Assembly (NCBI RefSeq): GCF_030285625.1
Contig: NZ_CP127294.1
Coordinates: forward strand, 186,001-250,000
Source: Amycolatopsis sp. 2-15
GTDB lineage: Bacteria > Actinomycetota > Actinomycetes > Mycobacteriales > Pseudonocardiaceae
Direction of reading: 5' to 3'
Length of the DNA: 64,000 nucleotides
Shown here: in pieces, positions 1 to 7,789 of the stretch
How the letters are laid out: each line of letters opens with the position of its first letter
Position numbering within the stretch: position 1 is the first letter of the stretch
Notes under the pieces: model-generated
Seen by the model: the letters and a program-made list of their open reading frames with translations, nothing else
What the model was told of the DNA's origin: nothing
The model's database searches: none
Position numbers and translations under genes: made by a program

Positions 1-25
1 GCCCTCATCAGGTGATACTCGAAGC

Positions 26-814
26 GTGAGAGGCTTGAACCTGCACTTCCTCGGCCACGCGACGACGCGAGTGGAGCTCGGTGGACGGGTGGTGCTGACG
101 GACCCGGTGCTCACAAAGCGTGTCGGGCCGTTGACGCGAGTGGTGCCGTTGCCCGATTCGTCGGCTTGGGCTGAAGTGGACACCGTCCTCGTCTCTCACC
201 TGCATGGGGACCACCTGCACCTCCCCTCGCTGCGGCTGCTCAGCAGGGCGCGGATCGTCGTCCCGAGGGGCGCCGGCGCGTGGCTGAGGAAGCATGGAGT
301 CCACAACGTCGAAGAGATCGCCCCCGGAGAAACCATCCAGGACGGCGCCCTCCACATCACCGCGACGGAAGCCATCCACTCCGGCCACCGTTGGGGACCG
401 CGGCTCACCCACGGGCCGCAGAGCCCGGCGCTCGGTCACCTCCTCGAGGCGGACGGCACCAGGGTCTACTCGGCCGGAGACACCGACCTCTTCGAAGGCA
501 TGAAGCAGCTCGGCCCCGTCGACGTCGCCCTGCTCCCCGTCTGGGGATGGGGCCCCAACCTCGGTCCCGGGCACCTCACGCCGGAGCGAGCCGCCGTGGC
601 TGCAGGGTTGCTCAAAGCCGCAGCAGTCGTCCCCGTCCATTGGGGCACGCTGGCCGTCCCCGGGATCCACTTGACGAAGCAGATGAAGAAGCTCCTCGTA
701 GAACCGCCGGAAACGTTCGCCGAGCACGTGGTCGAAGCCGGCCTGCCGACGGACGTCCTGATCACGCGGCCCGGTGCCGAAGTGACCTTGCCCGCCCCCG
801 AGGAACGGGCGTGA
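26..814 (+). CDS. MBL-fold metal-dependent hydrolase
   Basis: This 262-residue protein has the metallo-beta-lactamase fold. The zinc-binding motif HLHGDH lies at residues 58-63, and a later GDTDLF motif and a PVHWG motif supply the usual downstream metal ligands. The overall pattern is that of the UlaG/NAPE-PLD-like 'lactamase_B_2' branch, a family of hydrolases acting on phosphodiester, ester or amide substrates. The substrate here cannot be told from sequence. No signal peptide is visible, so it is probably cytoplasmic. The GTG start is preceded by AGGTGA at a suitable distance. The stop codon overlaps the GTG of the DedA gene, so this is the first visible gene of a five-gene overlapping operon; earlier genes may lie outside the window. 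Confidence 0.85.
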   Translation: MRGLNLHFLGHATTRVELGGRVVLTDPVLTKRVGPLTRVVPLPDSSAWAEVDTVLVSHLHGDHLHLPSLRLLSRARIVVPRGAGAWLRKHGVHNVEEIAPGETIQDGALHITATEAIHSGHRWGPRLTHGPQSPALGHLLEADGTRVYSAGDTDLFEGMKQLGPVDVALLPVWGWGPNLGPGHLTPERAAVAAGLLKAAAVVPVHWGTLAVPGIHLTKQMKKLLVEPPETFAEHVVEAGLPTDVLITRPGAEVTLPAPEERA

Positions 815-1404
815 ACTGGGCGGACCCGTCGGCCATCGGCTACCCGGCGCTGTTCGGCGGGGTCCTGCTGGGGTCGGTGATCCCGATCGTGCCGACGGGA
901 GCGCTCGTGGGGGCGGCGGCGGCGGTCGCGACGACGACGGATCACCTCTCACTCCCCCTGGTCATCCTGCTGGCGATCGCCGGCGCCTACCTCGGGGACG
1001 TGCTGACGTTCGCCGTGCCCAGGTTCGGCAGCGAGCCGCTGCTGCGCTGGGTGGAGAAGCGCCAGCAAGCGGAAAGACTGGCCAAGGGCCGGGAGCAGTT
1101 CGCGCACCGGGGCTGGCAGCTCGTCGTCATCGGAAGGCTCGTGCCGGCCGGGCGCATCCCGGTACTGCTCGCCGCCGGGACGCTGGGGTACCCGTGGCGC
1201 AAGCTGCTGCCGGCGGGGCTCGTGGCCTGTGTGTTGTGGGCCGTTGCCTATTCTCTGCTCGGCATCCTGAGCGGCGGCATCTTCGATTCGCCGTTGATCG
1301 CCACGCTGCTGGCCACCGTGCTCGTGCTGCTGGTGACCGTGTTGTTGACGGTGATCAGCAAGCTGCGTGCGCGGGCAGCCGAACGGACTGGAGGACATCA
1401 GTGA
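811..1404 (+). CDS. DedA family membrane protein
   Basis: This 197-residue integral membrane protein has the DedA/SNARE-associated (VTT) layout: hydrophobic N-terminal segments with a GSVIPIVPTGAL re-entrant-like stretch, a cytoplasmic loop, the conserved arginine-containing block VVIGRLVPAGRIPVLLAAG, and two C-terminal membrane helices. DedA proteins are proton-coupled membrane proteins linked to lipid-carrier (undecaprenyl phosphate) recycling and membrane homeostasis; the exact substrate is not shown here. The GTG start overlaps the upstream stop in a GTGA, and the stop overlaps the next GTG in the same way, which suggests translational coupling with the following phosphodiesterase-domain protein. 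Confidence 0.85.
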   Translation: MNWADPSAIGYPALFGGVLLGSVIPIVPTGALVGAAAAVATTTDHLSLPLVILLAIAGAYLGDVLTFAVPRFGSEPLLRWVEKRQQAERLAKGREQFAHRGWQLVVIGRLVPAGRIPVLLAAGTLGYPWRKLLPAGLVACVLWAVAYSLLGILSGGIFDSPLIATLLATVLVLLVTVLLTVISKLRARAAERTGGHQ

Positions 1405-3521
1405 CGACACCCGCTCCGTCGAAGGGGCGCCTGCTGGGCGGCGGCCGGGTCGTCGCCCGCGTGGTGCTGGTGTGGGCCGCGGTGACGGGCGCGTTGCGGC
1501 TGCTCGACATGTGGCTCGACGGGTTCAGCATGCAGTCGTGGTGGCAGCCCACCGTGTGCGCGCTGATCCTCGGGCTGCTCACGTCCGTGGTGTGGCCGTG
1601 GGTGGTGCGGGTCGCGTGGCCGATCGCGTACTTCACGCTCGGCGTGGGCACGTACCTGCTGCTGGGCGCGGCGACGTTGGCGATCCTGCAGGCTGTGCCG
1701 GGCGTCGAGCTGAACGACTTCGGTGCGGCGGTGATCATCACGGTCGTGATGTCGGCTGTGGGCGCGCTGATCTCGAGCGCGCTCGCCGTGGACGAGGACG
1801 AGATCTTCTTCCGCCGGGCCGCGCGCCGCCGGCGCAAGCACGCGCCCGGTGAGCACCTCGCCGAGGAGCCACCCGGCGTCGTCTTCCTGCAGATCGACGG
1901 GCTGGGCTACGACACCGTGCGCCGCGCTGTGCGCGACGGGGACATGCCGACATTCGCCGCGTGGCTGTCCGAGGGCACGCATTCGCTCACGCGCTGGCAC
2001 ACCGACTGGAGCTCGCAAACCGGCGCCAGCGTGTGCGGCATCCTGCACGGCTCCAACCACGACATCCTCGGGTTCCGCTGGTACGAGAAGGACCGCGACC
2101 ACGTGATGGCGTGCGCGCACCCGAGTGACGCGGCCGAGATCGAGCGCCGCCACACCAACGGGGGCGGCCTGCTCGCGGGTGACGGCGCCAGCCACGGCAA
2201 CCTGTTCTCCGGCGACGCCGAGCACGTGAGCCTCACGATGAGCTCCATCCCGGTCCTGGTGCCGCGCAAGGTCCGCGGCCCGCGCCACGACTCCGTCGGC
2301 GCCGGCTACCGCGCGTACTTCGCGAACCCGGTCAACGTGCTGCGGACGTTCGGCGTGGCCCTCATCGACGTCTTCCGCGAGCTGTCCGCGGCCGCCAAGC
2401 AGCGTCGCGCCGGCGTGGTGCCGCGGATCCCGCGCGGCGGCTTCTACCCGCTCGCGCGCCCGGGCACCACGGTGATCGCGCGCGACGTGGTCGTCTCCGC
2501 GATCATCGGCGACATGCTGGCGGGCCGGCCAGTGGTGTACGCGGACTTCCTCGGCTACGACGAGGTGGCGCACCACTCCGGCATCGAGCGGTTCGACACC
2601 CTCGAGGTGCTGCGCTCGATCGACCAGCAGTTCGCGCGGCTGCTGCGCACGAGCCGCATCGCACCGCGGCGCTACCACATCGTCGGGCTGTCGGACCACG
2701 GCCAGACCCAGGGCCAGGCGTTCGTCGACCGCTTCGGCGAGACGATGGAAGCCCTGGTCGGACGCCTGTGCGGCGGCGCTCCGGTGGCCGAGCACGGCAA
2801 ACGCCGGCAGGCCGAGAGCTGGCAGGTCAACGCGGCGCTCGCCGAGGCGACCACCACCGGCGGCCTGATCGCGCGCCGGCTGCGCTCGCGCGTCGAGGAC
2901 GCCGAGTGCGCGGAGAACCGGCCGCGCACCACGAGCGGCTCGCCCGGCGAGGTCACGCGCGTGGCGCCCGGCGTGGTCTGCGTGGTGTCCGGGCACCTGG
3001 CGATGGTGTCGTTCACCGAGCACGAGGGCCGTGTGGACCTGGAGACGATCGAGCGCGAGTACCCGAACCTGCTGCCGACGCTGGTCGACCACGACGGCGT
3101 CGGGTTCATGCTGGTGCACAGCTCGGAGTTCGGCCCGGTCGTCCTCGGCCGCGACGGCTTGAAGCGCCTCGCCACGGGCGTCGTGATCGGCGAGGACCCG
3201 CTGGCGGACTACGGCCCGTACGCCGACGAGCTGGTGAAGCGCGTCGACACGTTCCCGCACTGCGCGGACGTCATGATCAACAGCCGCTACGACCCGGAGT
3301 CGGACCAGTCGTCGCCGTTCGAGCGGCACGTCGGGTCTCACGGCGCCCTCGGCGGCCCGCAGCAGCGCGGCTTCATCCTGCACCCGCGCTCGTTCCCGGC
3401 GCCCGGCGAACCCGTCGGGGCGGAGGCGGTGCACCACGTTTTCAAGGACTGGCTGACGTTCCTGGGTCACGGGGTGCCCGCTTCGTCTGCTTCGGTTGCT
3501 GTTTCGGAGGTGGCTTCATGA
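1401..3521 (+). CDS. Holin-like membrane / type I phosphodiesterase fusion protein
   Basis: The protein is 706 residues. Its first ~135 residues form about four hydrophobic helices resembling the mycobacterial 4-TM phage-holin superfamily. The rest is an alkaline-phosphatase-superfamily domain: VVFLQIDGLGYDTV gives the first metal-binding Asp, WSSQTGAS the nucleophile region, YADFLGYDEVAHHSG and GLSDHGQTQGQ the later metal-binding Asp/His residues. This architecture is known in actinobacteria as a membrane-tethered nucleotide pyrophosphatase/phosphodiesterase; the substrate is not known. The holin label is historical and gives no sign of prophage. It is coupled by GTGA and ATGA overlaps to DedA and the glutaredoxin-like gene, so the unit may act on envelope lipid or phosphate intermediates (inference). 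Confidence 0.8.
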   Translation: MTTPAPSKGRLLGGGRVVARVVLVWAAVTGALRLLDMWLDGFSMQSWWQPTVCALILGLLTSVVWPWVVRVAWPIAYFTLGVGTYLLLGAATLAILQAVPGVELNDFGAAVIITVVMSAVGALISSALAVDEDEIFFRRAARRRRKHAPGEHLAEEPPGVVFLQIDGLGYDTVRRAVRDGDMPTFAAWLSEGTHSLTRWHTDWSSQTGASVCGILHGSNHDILGFRWYEKDRDHVMACAHPSDAAEIERRHTNGGGLLAGDGASHGNLFSGDAEHVSLTMSSIPVLVPRKVRGPRHDSVGAGYRAYFANPVNVLRTFGVALIDVFRELSAAAKQRRAGVVPRIPRGGFYPLARPGTTVIARDVVVSAIIGDMLAGRPVVYADFLGYDEVAHHSGIERFDTLEVLRSIDQQFARLLRTSRIAPRRYHIVGLSDHGQTQGQAFVDRFGETMEALVGRLCGGAPVAEHGKRRQAESWQVNAALAEATTTGGLIARRLRSRVEDAECAENRPRTTSGSPGEVTRVAPGVVCVVSGHLAMVSFTEHEGRVDLETIEREYPNLLPTLVDHDGVGFMLVHSSEFGPVVLGRDGLKRLATGVVIGEDPLADYGPYADELVKRVDTFPHCADVMINSRYDPESDQSSPFERHVGSHGALGGPQQRGFILHPRSFPAPGEPVGAEAVHHVFKDWLTFLGHGVPASSASVAVSEVAS

Positions 3522-3742
3522 TCGTGTACGGCGCGAGCTGGTGCCCGGACGTCAAACGCAGCCGTGCGCTGCTCGACTCCCGCGGCGTGGCGTACGACTA
3601 CGTGGACGTCGAGGCGGACCCGACCGCCGAGGCACTGGTGCGCTCCCTGCAAGACGGCGCGCGCCGCATCCCCACCATCGTCTTCGGCGACGGCACTCAC
3701 CTGGTCGAGCCGAGCGACGACGAACTCTCGGCGCGCCTGTGA
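3518..3742 (+). CDS. Glutaredoxin/mycoredoxin-like protein with CPDV active site
   Basis: This 74-residue protein has the thioredoxin-like glutaredoxin fold. It starts MIVYGASWCPDV, with the redox cysteine at residue 9, and carries the cis-proline motif RRIPTIVF and the C-terminal GT-H-VEP block seen in actinobacterial mycoredoxins. Mycoredoxin normally has CGYC or CPYC. Here the second cysteine is replaced by valine, so only a monothiol mechanism is possible, such as removal of mycothiol from mixed disulfides. The ATG overlaps the upstream stop (ATGA) and the stop overlaps the next GTG. Confidence 0.75.
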   Translation: MIVYGASWCPDVKRSRALLDSRGVAYDYVDVEADPTAEALVRSLQDGARRIPTIVFGDGTHLVEPSDDELSARL

Positions 3743-3975
3743 TCCTGCTGGACCTGCCGCTGGGCACCCGCGTCGTCGTCCGCTACCGCGTCGAAGGCGG
3801 CTTCACGGACGCCCTCGGCGAGCTGCGGGACCGCGATTCTTCCTCGTGCACAGTGGAAACGAAGCGTGGCCTCGTGGTGGTTCCGCTGTCCGAGGTTGTC
3901 GCGGCGAAGCCGGTGCCGCCCGCTCCGGAGCGCCGCCGTCCGAAATCGAGTGGCCCGCCGCCCGCCGACCTGTGA
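3739..3975 (+). CDS. Small SH3-like domain protein
   Basis: This 78-residue protein begins LDLPLGTRVVVRYRVEGGFTDALGELRDRDSSSC, a beta-rich pattern resembling the small SH3-like domain found at the N-terminus of Rv0428c-type acetyltransferases. It is followed by a basic, proline-rich tail (PPAPERRRPKSSGPPP). No acetyltransferase domain follows, so it is either a free-standing version of that domain or a remnant. It closes the overlapping five-gene run; its GTG overlaps the preceding stop. Function is unknown. Confidence 0.55.
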   Translation: MILLDLPLGTRVVVRYRVEGGFTDALGELRDRDSSSCTVETKRGLVVVPLSEVVAAKPVPPAPERRRPKSSGPPPADL

Positions 3976-4691
3976 CGACGATAGGTGCCCTTCAATCGGC
4001 AGACGGACCATAGCCACTCCCTCATAGAGACTTATCGTGGCTCAGCCCTCTCACACAACCGAACAACGCCTGCCAGCTACCGACGCATTAGCTACGGCTG
4101 ACCGGCCCAGGTCGCCGCGACATCCAAACGAGCGGCGCAGTGCGCGCTAGCCCGTCAGCGCTATTTCTCAGCGTCGCGACGGATTTTTGGCCCCGCCGTG
4201 GCGCTCCGCCCACGTATGGCTGGGCCGCCGAGGACCCCGCTTCCACCGCAGCGTTGCCGCACCCTCGCACTCATTCCGTGCCGGGCAACAAGCCTCGCGC
4301 GAACAAACCCCCGCCCCTCCCTAAGGGGGCGTCCCACTGCCAGTCTATCAAGGGGGGCCGACAGAACTCATTGGTAACAAGGGAATCCGGCAGAACCTGT
4401 GGACAAGTGGCAGCGCTGTGGACAAGTGCGAATGCCGCTTGACAAGGATTTACAGAGGGTCAAGCCGCGGTGCCGTCGACGATATGCCGGCGATCTTCGG
4501 CACACTCAGGGTCGTCGAAGCTGTATGCGCGGCAGCTGAGCTTCAGGCGGGAGGCAACTCGCGTTCGCCGGCAAGGCTGAGTCGGTGAGGGCGTCTACGC
4601 GAACTGCGCGAGTGGCAGCCTCACGCGCCACCCGGCGGGTACACAAGACCACCACGGCACCCAAATCGCGAAAGAGCGCGCAAGCCCTGAA
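3976..4691. other. Gene-poor intergenic region
   Basis: About 716 bp hold no gene I can support. Short open frames exist on both strands (for example 4140-4442 plus and 4088-4270 minus) but resemble no family and have no clear ribosome binding site. The region has a G/C-run hairpin near 4310-4332, two exact DnaA boxes at 4398-4425, and a 12-mer (CAACAAGCCTCG, 4286-4297) that recurs at 43647-43658. Base composition is locally less GC-rich than the neighbouring genes. It may be a regulatory or decayed region. Confidence 0.5.
4398..4425 (-). promoter_or_regulatory. Two tandem DnaA boxes
   Basis: TGTGGACAA occurs at 4398-4406 and again at 4417-4425. On the minus strand both read TTGTCCACA, the consensus DnaA box of high-GC actinobacteria. 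The two copies are in the same orientation, 19 bp apart, inside a longer direct repeat (CTGTGGACAAGTG). There is no dnaA or dnaN nearby and no large box cluster, so this is not oriC. It could be a DnaA-titration or DnaA-controlled regulatory site, or chance. Confidence 0.5.
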
Positions 4692-5477
4692 TCAGCTCTC
4701 CCGCGCGAGAGCCGCCTCGATACCATCCAGCAGCAGATCCAACCCTGACTCCAGGCTCAGCCGCGCCTCCCGCTCAAGATAAGGCTCATCCGACGGAACG
4801 GACGGCTGCTCCGAACCCAGCTGCCCCACCAACGGATACCGCGAAACCAAGTCCGGCACCAGCTCCCCCAGCACCGAAGCCCGCGAGGACCACCAGTCCT
4901 CTTCAGACAGTCCGGTCTCGCGGGAGATCTGGCGTGACTCGGCGGCGATCTGAACCGAGCCGCGGACCGTGTTCAGCAGGGCGCCCACGAGCCACCGCAC
5001 CCGGGCCGCGGGCAGGCCGGTCGCGAACAACACCCGCAGCACCAGTTGCTGCATCCGGAACTCCCCCGGCCCCAGTACCGGGCGGGCGTAGGAAACCTGC
5101 AGCAGCCAGGGGTGCCGCAGGTGGAAGTCCCAGAGCTCACGCGCCAGGGCGGCGATCGCGGAGCGCCAGCCGCCGGACAGGTCGTGGTCGTCGCGCAGCT
5201 CGGTGAGCGTCTGGTCGTACATGAGGTCGATGAGCTCGGTCTTGCCTGGCACATACGTGTACAACGCCATGGCCGTGCGGCCCAGACGCTCGCCCACCGC
5301 CCGCATGGACAGCGCGCCCATGCCCGAGACGTCGGCGATCTCCACGGCCGCCGCGACGATGGCGTCCACGCTCAGCCCGGGCTTGGGCCCCGGGCCGCCG
5401 CCTCGGGGCGCGACGTCCTTGCGCCACAGGAGCTCCATCGAGCGGCGGGCGTCCCCTTGCCCGGCGAAGACGACCAC
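4692..5477 (-). CDS. TetR family transcriptional regulator
   Basis: This 261-residue protein has a TetR helix-turn-helix at about residues 45-90 (GALSMRAVGERLGRTAMALYTYVPGKTELIDL) and a large helical C-terminal ligand-binding domain of the TetR_C type common in actinomycete drug or xenobiotic regulators. The N-terminal extension before the HTH is glycine/proline-rich. The GTG start follows a GGGGG Shine-Dalgarno-like run; a later ATG (MELLWRK) 13 codons in is an alternative. It lies 45 bp downstream of the secreted-protein gene on the same strand. Its target is not clear. Confidence 0.85.
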   Translation of the reverse strand: MVVFAGQGDARRSMELLWRKDVAPRGGGPGPKPGLSVDAIVAAAVEIADVSGMGALSMRAVGERLGRTAMALYTYVPGKTELIDLMYDQTLTELRDDHDLSGGWRSAIAALARELWDFHLRHPWLLQVSYARPVLGPGEFRMQQLVLRVLFATGLPAARVRWLVGALLNTVRGSVQIAAESRQISRETGLSEEDWWSSRASVLGELVPDLVSRYPLVGQLGSEQPSVPSDEPYLEREARLSLESGLDLLLDGIEAALARES

Positions 5478-5522
5478 GAGGAACCCCCTGTGACGGCGAC
5501 TCCTTACAGCATAAAGCCCGGG

Positions 5523-6044
5523 TCAGAAGCCGAGCGCGGTGACCGTCAGCACGTACTTGCCCTGCAGCAGTTCGCCGCGCATCTCCGGGGTGATGGCGTT
5601 CGACGTGTCGGTGTAGGTGCCCGGCGAAGCGGTCTGCACGGCGTACACGAAGTTGCTCACGCTCGGGTCCACGACGAGGCTGATCGTCGGCGTGAGCGTG
5701 GGCGAGAAGCGGTTCACGGCGCGCACGTACGTGAAAACCGAGTGCACGACGGTGTCGGCCGCGGCCGAGTCGGTGGCGCAGCCCGTGGCGGGCGCGGCGG
5801 GCAGGTCGGCGGTGGCGTCGTTGAACGCCGAGGCCACCGGGTTCGCCGTGGCGTTCGGGTTGGTGCCCATCTCGGCGACGATGGCCTCGACGCGGGAGTC
5901 CAGCGTGGCCGCGACGTCACCGACCACGGCGCACCGCAGCGGCGACGGCGGGATCGGCGCGATGGACGCGGAGGCGGGCACGGCGGCCGCCCCGAGGAGG
6001 GCCGGCGCGGCGATCAGCACGGACACGAGACGGCGGAGCGACAC
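5523..6044 (-). CDS. Secreted protein of unknown function
   Basis: The 173-residue product starts MSLRRLVSVLIAAPALLGAA, a typical signal peptide with a likely cleavage near ASA-SIA at residues 24-28. The mature part is rich in Ala, Thr, Val and Ser, has two cysteines (RCAVV and TGCATDS) that could form a disulfide, and shows alternating hydrophobic strands near the C-terminus. No family was recognised. A -10-like TAGGGT on the minus strand at 6080-6085 and a GGGAAGGG ribosome binding site precede the GTG start. It may be a small extracellular or cell-wall-associated protein. Confidence 0.65.
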   Translation of the reverse strand: MSLRRLVSVLIAAPALLGAAAVPASASIAPIPPSPLRCAVVGDVAATLDSRVEAIVAEMGTNPNATANPVASAFNDATADLPAAPATGCATDSAAADTVVHSVFTYVRAVNRFSPTLTPTISLVVDPSVSNFVYAVQTASPGTYTDTSNAITPEMRGELLQGKYVLTVTALGF

Positions 6045-6113
6045 GGCGGGTTTCCCTTCCCCGGCAACCAGGACGAGTCACCCTAGCCAGCACCGCGCCG
6101 ACCACGACATTCC

Positions 6114-6151
6114 CCGGTCGGGCGTCACACCACCGTGTGGCGCCCGACCGG
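6114..6151 (-). terminator. Hairpin terminator after the P450/ferredoxin operon
   Basis: A 17-bp stem (6114-6130 with 6135-6151, one T-G mismatch position, loop CACC) lies 26 bp beyond the ferredoxin stop on the minus strand. It has no U-tract, as is common for actinobacterial terminators. Confidence 0.6.
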
Positions 6152-6177
6152 TTCCACAATGGACTACAAAGACTGGA

Positions 6178-6372
6178 TTACCCCGCTAGCTCGATCGCCA
6201 GCGCGGGACAGATCTGCGCCGCCTCGCGGACCTGGTCGTGCAGCTCCTCGGGCGGGTTCTCGTCCAGCAGCACGACGATGCCGTCGTCCTCGCGCTGGTC
6301 GAACACCTCCGGCGCGGCGAGCACGCACTGCCCCGCCCCGACGCACCGGTCCTGGTCGATGACCACCTTCAT
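6178..6372 (-). CDS. [3Fe-4S] ferredoxin
   Basis: This 64-residue ferredoxin has Cys10, Cys16 and Cys55-Pro56, the C-x5-C...CP pattern of actinobacterial [3Fe-4S] ferredoxins that donate electrons to cytochrome P450s. The position between the first two usual cysteines holds no third cysteine, consistent with a three-iron cluster. It lies 24 bp downstream of the P450 gene on the same strand, so the two almost certainly form an electron-transfer pair; the ferredoxin reductase must come from elsewhere. Confidence 0.9.
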   Translation of the reverse strand: MKVVIDQDRCVGAGQCVLAAPEVFDQREDDGIVVLLDENPPEELHDQVREAAQICPALAIELAG

Positions 6373-6396
6373 CTCAATCGTCCTTTCGCGGAAGTT

Positions 6397-7635
6397 TCAC
6401 CAGGTCACGGGCAGCGAGTGCACGCCGTAGACCAGCATGTCGTTCTTGAAGTCCAGCTCCGCCAACGGCGCCGCCACCTTCAGCGTCGGGATCCGCCGGT
6501 AGAGCGTGCTGTAGACCACTTGCAGCTCGACGCGCGCGAGGGGCTGGCCGAGACACTGGTGCACGCCGTAGCCGAACGCCACGTGGTGGCGGGCCTTGCG
6601 CGTCACGTCGAGCTTGTCCGGGTCGGGGAAGGCCTCGGCGTCGCGGTTGGCGACGTCCGAAGCGGCGATGAGGCCGTCGCCCTTGCGGATCTGCTGCCCC
6701 GCGACCTCCAGGTCCTCCAGCGCGACGCGCCGGCGTCCTGTGTGGACGATCGTGAGGTAGCGCAGCAGCTCCTCCACGGCGTTGGCGATCAACGCCGGGT
6801 CGCCGTCGCGCACGAGGTCGAGCTGGTCCGGGTGTTCCAGCAGCGCCACGGTGCCGAGCGCGATCATGTTGGCCGTGGTCTCGTGGCCGGCCACGAGCAG
6901 GAGCTGGCCCATCGCGGCGACGTCGTCGGCCGTCATGGTCCCGGCGGCCACCTGCTCGGTCGCGAGGCGGCTCAGCACGTCGTCGCCCGGGTCCTTGAGC
7001 TTCTGCTCCACCAGCCGGCTCAGGTAGGCCAGCAGTTCCTCGATCGCGTCCAGCGACTGCTGCGGGGTCGCCTCCTGCGAGATCAGCACCTTGCTGAGGC
7101 GGTGGAACAGCTCGCGGTCTTCGTACGGCACACCGAGCAGCTCGCAGATCACCAGCGACGGCAGGGGAAGCGCGAAGGCCTGCACGAGGTCCGCGGGCTT
7201 CGGGCCGGCCAGCATGTCGTCGATCAGCTCGTCGACGATCTTCTGGATGTGCGGGCGCAGGCGCTCCACCTTCTTGACCATGAAGTCGGCGGTCAGCATC
7301 CGGCGCTGGGAAGCGTGGTCGGGGTCGTCCATGCTGATGAACGCCTTGGCGCGCTTGCGCCGGGCCGCGACGCCCGGCGACTGCGGCGGGTAGCCCGGCA
7401 GGTCGCTGTCGGCGCTGACGCGCGAGTCGCGAAGCAGCGCGCGGACGTCTTCGTAGCGCGTGAACAGCCAGGGCTCGCTGCCGTCCCAGATCCGGACGCG
7501 GGACACCGGCTCGTCGTGCAGCCGCCGCTCGAGCTCGGGCGGCGGGTCGAACGGGCACCGCCCGCGCGACATCGGGAACTCGGGCTCACGAGCGTCGGAC
7601 TCGACTCGAGGCGAGGACGAGAGGGCCTCCGTCAT
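6397..7635 (-). CDS. Cytochrome P450 monooxygenase
   Basis: This 412-residue soluble P450 has the I-helix oxygen-binding motif AGHETT near residue 247, the ExxR motif (EELLRY), and the haem-binding loop FGYGVHQCLGQPLAR with the axial cysteine at about residue 361. Length and motifs fit the bacterial class I CYP105/CYP107-like group that hydroxylates xenobiotics or secondary metabolites. The substrate cannot be predicted. The start has a strong AGGAGG-type site (TAGGAGGAATTTTCG before ATG). Upstream lies a 23-bp palindrome at 7669-7691, and a TetR gene follows beyond it, which suggests ligand-induced expression of P450 plus ferredoxin. Confidence 0.93.
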   Translation of the reverse strand: MTEALSSSPRVESDAREPEFPMSRGRCPFDPPPELERRLHDEPVSRVRIWDGSEPWLFTRYEDVRALLRDSRVSADSDLPGYPPQSPGVAARRKRAKAFISMDDPDHASQRRMLTADFMVKKVERLRPHIQKIVDELIDDMLAGPKPADLVQAFALPLPSLVICELLGVPYEDRELFHRLSKVLISQEATPQQSLDAIEELLAYLSRLVEQKLKDPGDDVLSRLATEQVAAGTMTADDVAAMGQLLLVAGHETTANMIALGTVALLEHPDQLDLVRDGDPALIANAVEELLRYLTIVHTGRRRVALEDLEVAGQQIRKGDGLIAASDVANRDAEAFPDPDKLDVTRKARHHVAFGYGVHQCLGQPLARVELQVVYSTLYRRIPTLKVAAPLAELDFKNDMLVYGVHSLPVTW

Positions 7636-7668
7636 CGAAAATTCCTCCTACGGAGAGTTACCAAACGA

Positions 7669-7691
7669 TTGTTCTGATACTTACTGAACAA
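7669..7691. promoter_or_regulatory. Candidate TetR operator upstream of the P450
   Basis: TTGTTC and GAACAA form an inverted repeat with an 11-bp spacer, 34 bp upstream of the P450 start codon. It lies between the P450 and the adjacent TetR gene, a usual place for such an operator. Confidence 0.5.
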
Positions 7692-7789
7692 ATGTTAGGC
7701 AATCTGGTGGAGAGTTGCCCAGCTTCCTGCACAAGATCACCGGGACGGCCGAGAGCAGCCGGGTGAAAACGGGAGAAAACGCCCGTGAG

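Noticed and set aside
1401..1900. Prophage, because of the holin-like domain
   Set aside because: No other phage gene is near; this fused membrane domain is common in actinobacterial chromosomes.
1398..3470. 690-codon open frame antisense to the holin/phosphodiesterase gene
   Set aside because: It arises from high GC codon bias on the other strand, matches no family, and the plus-strand gene has clear domains.
4088..4442. Small proteins on either strand in the 4-kb gap
   Set aside because: No homology, no ribosome binding site and overlapping frames on opposite strands.
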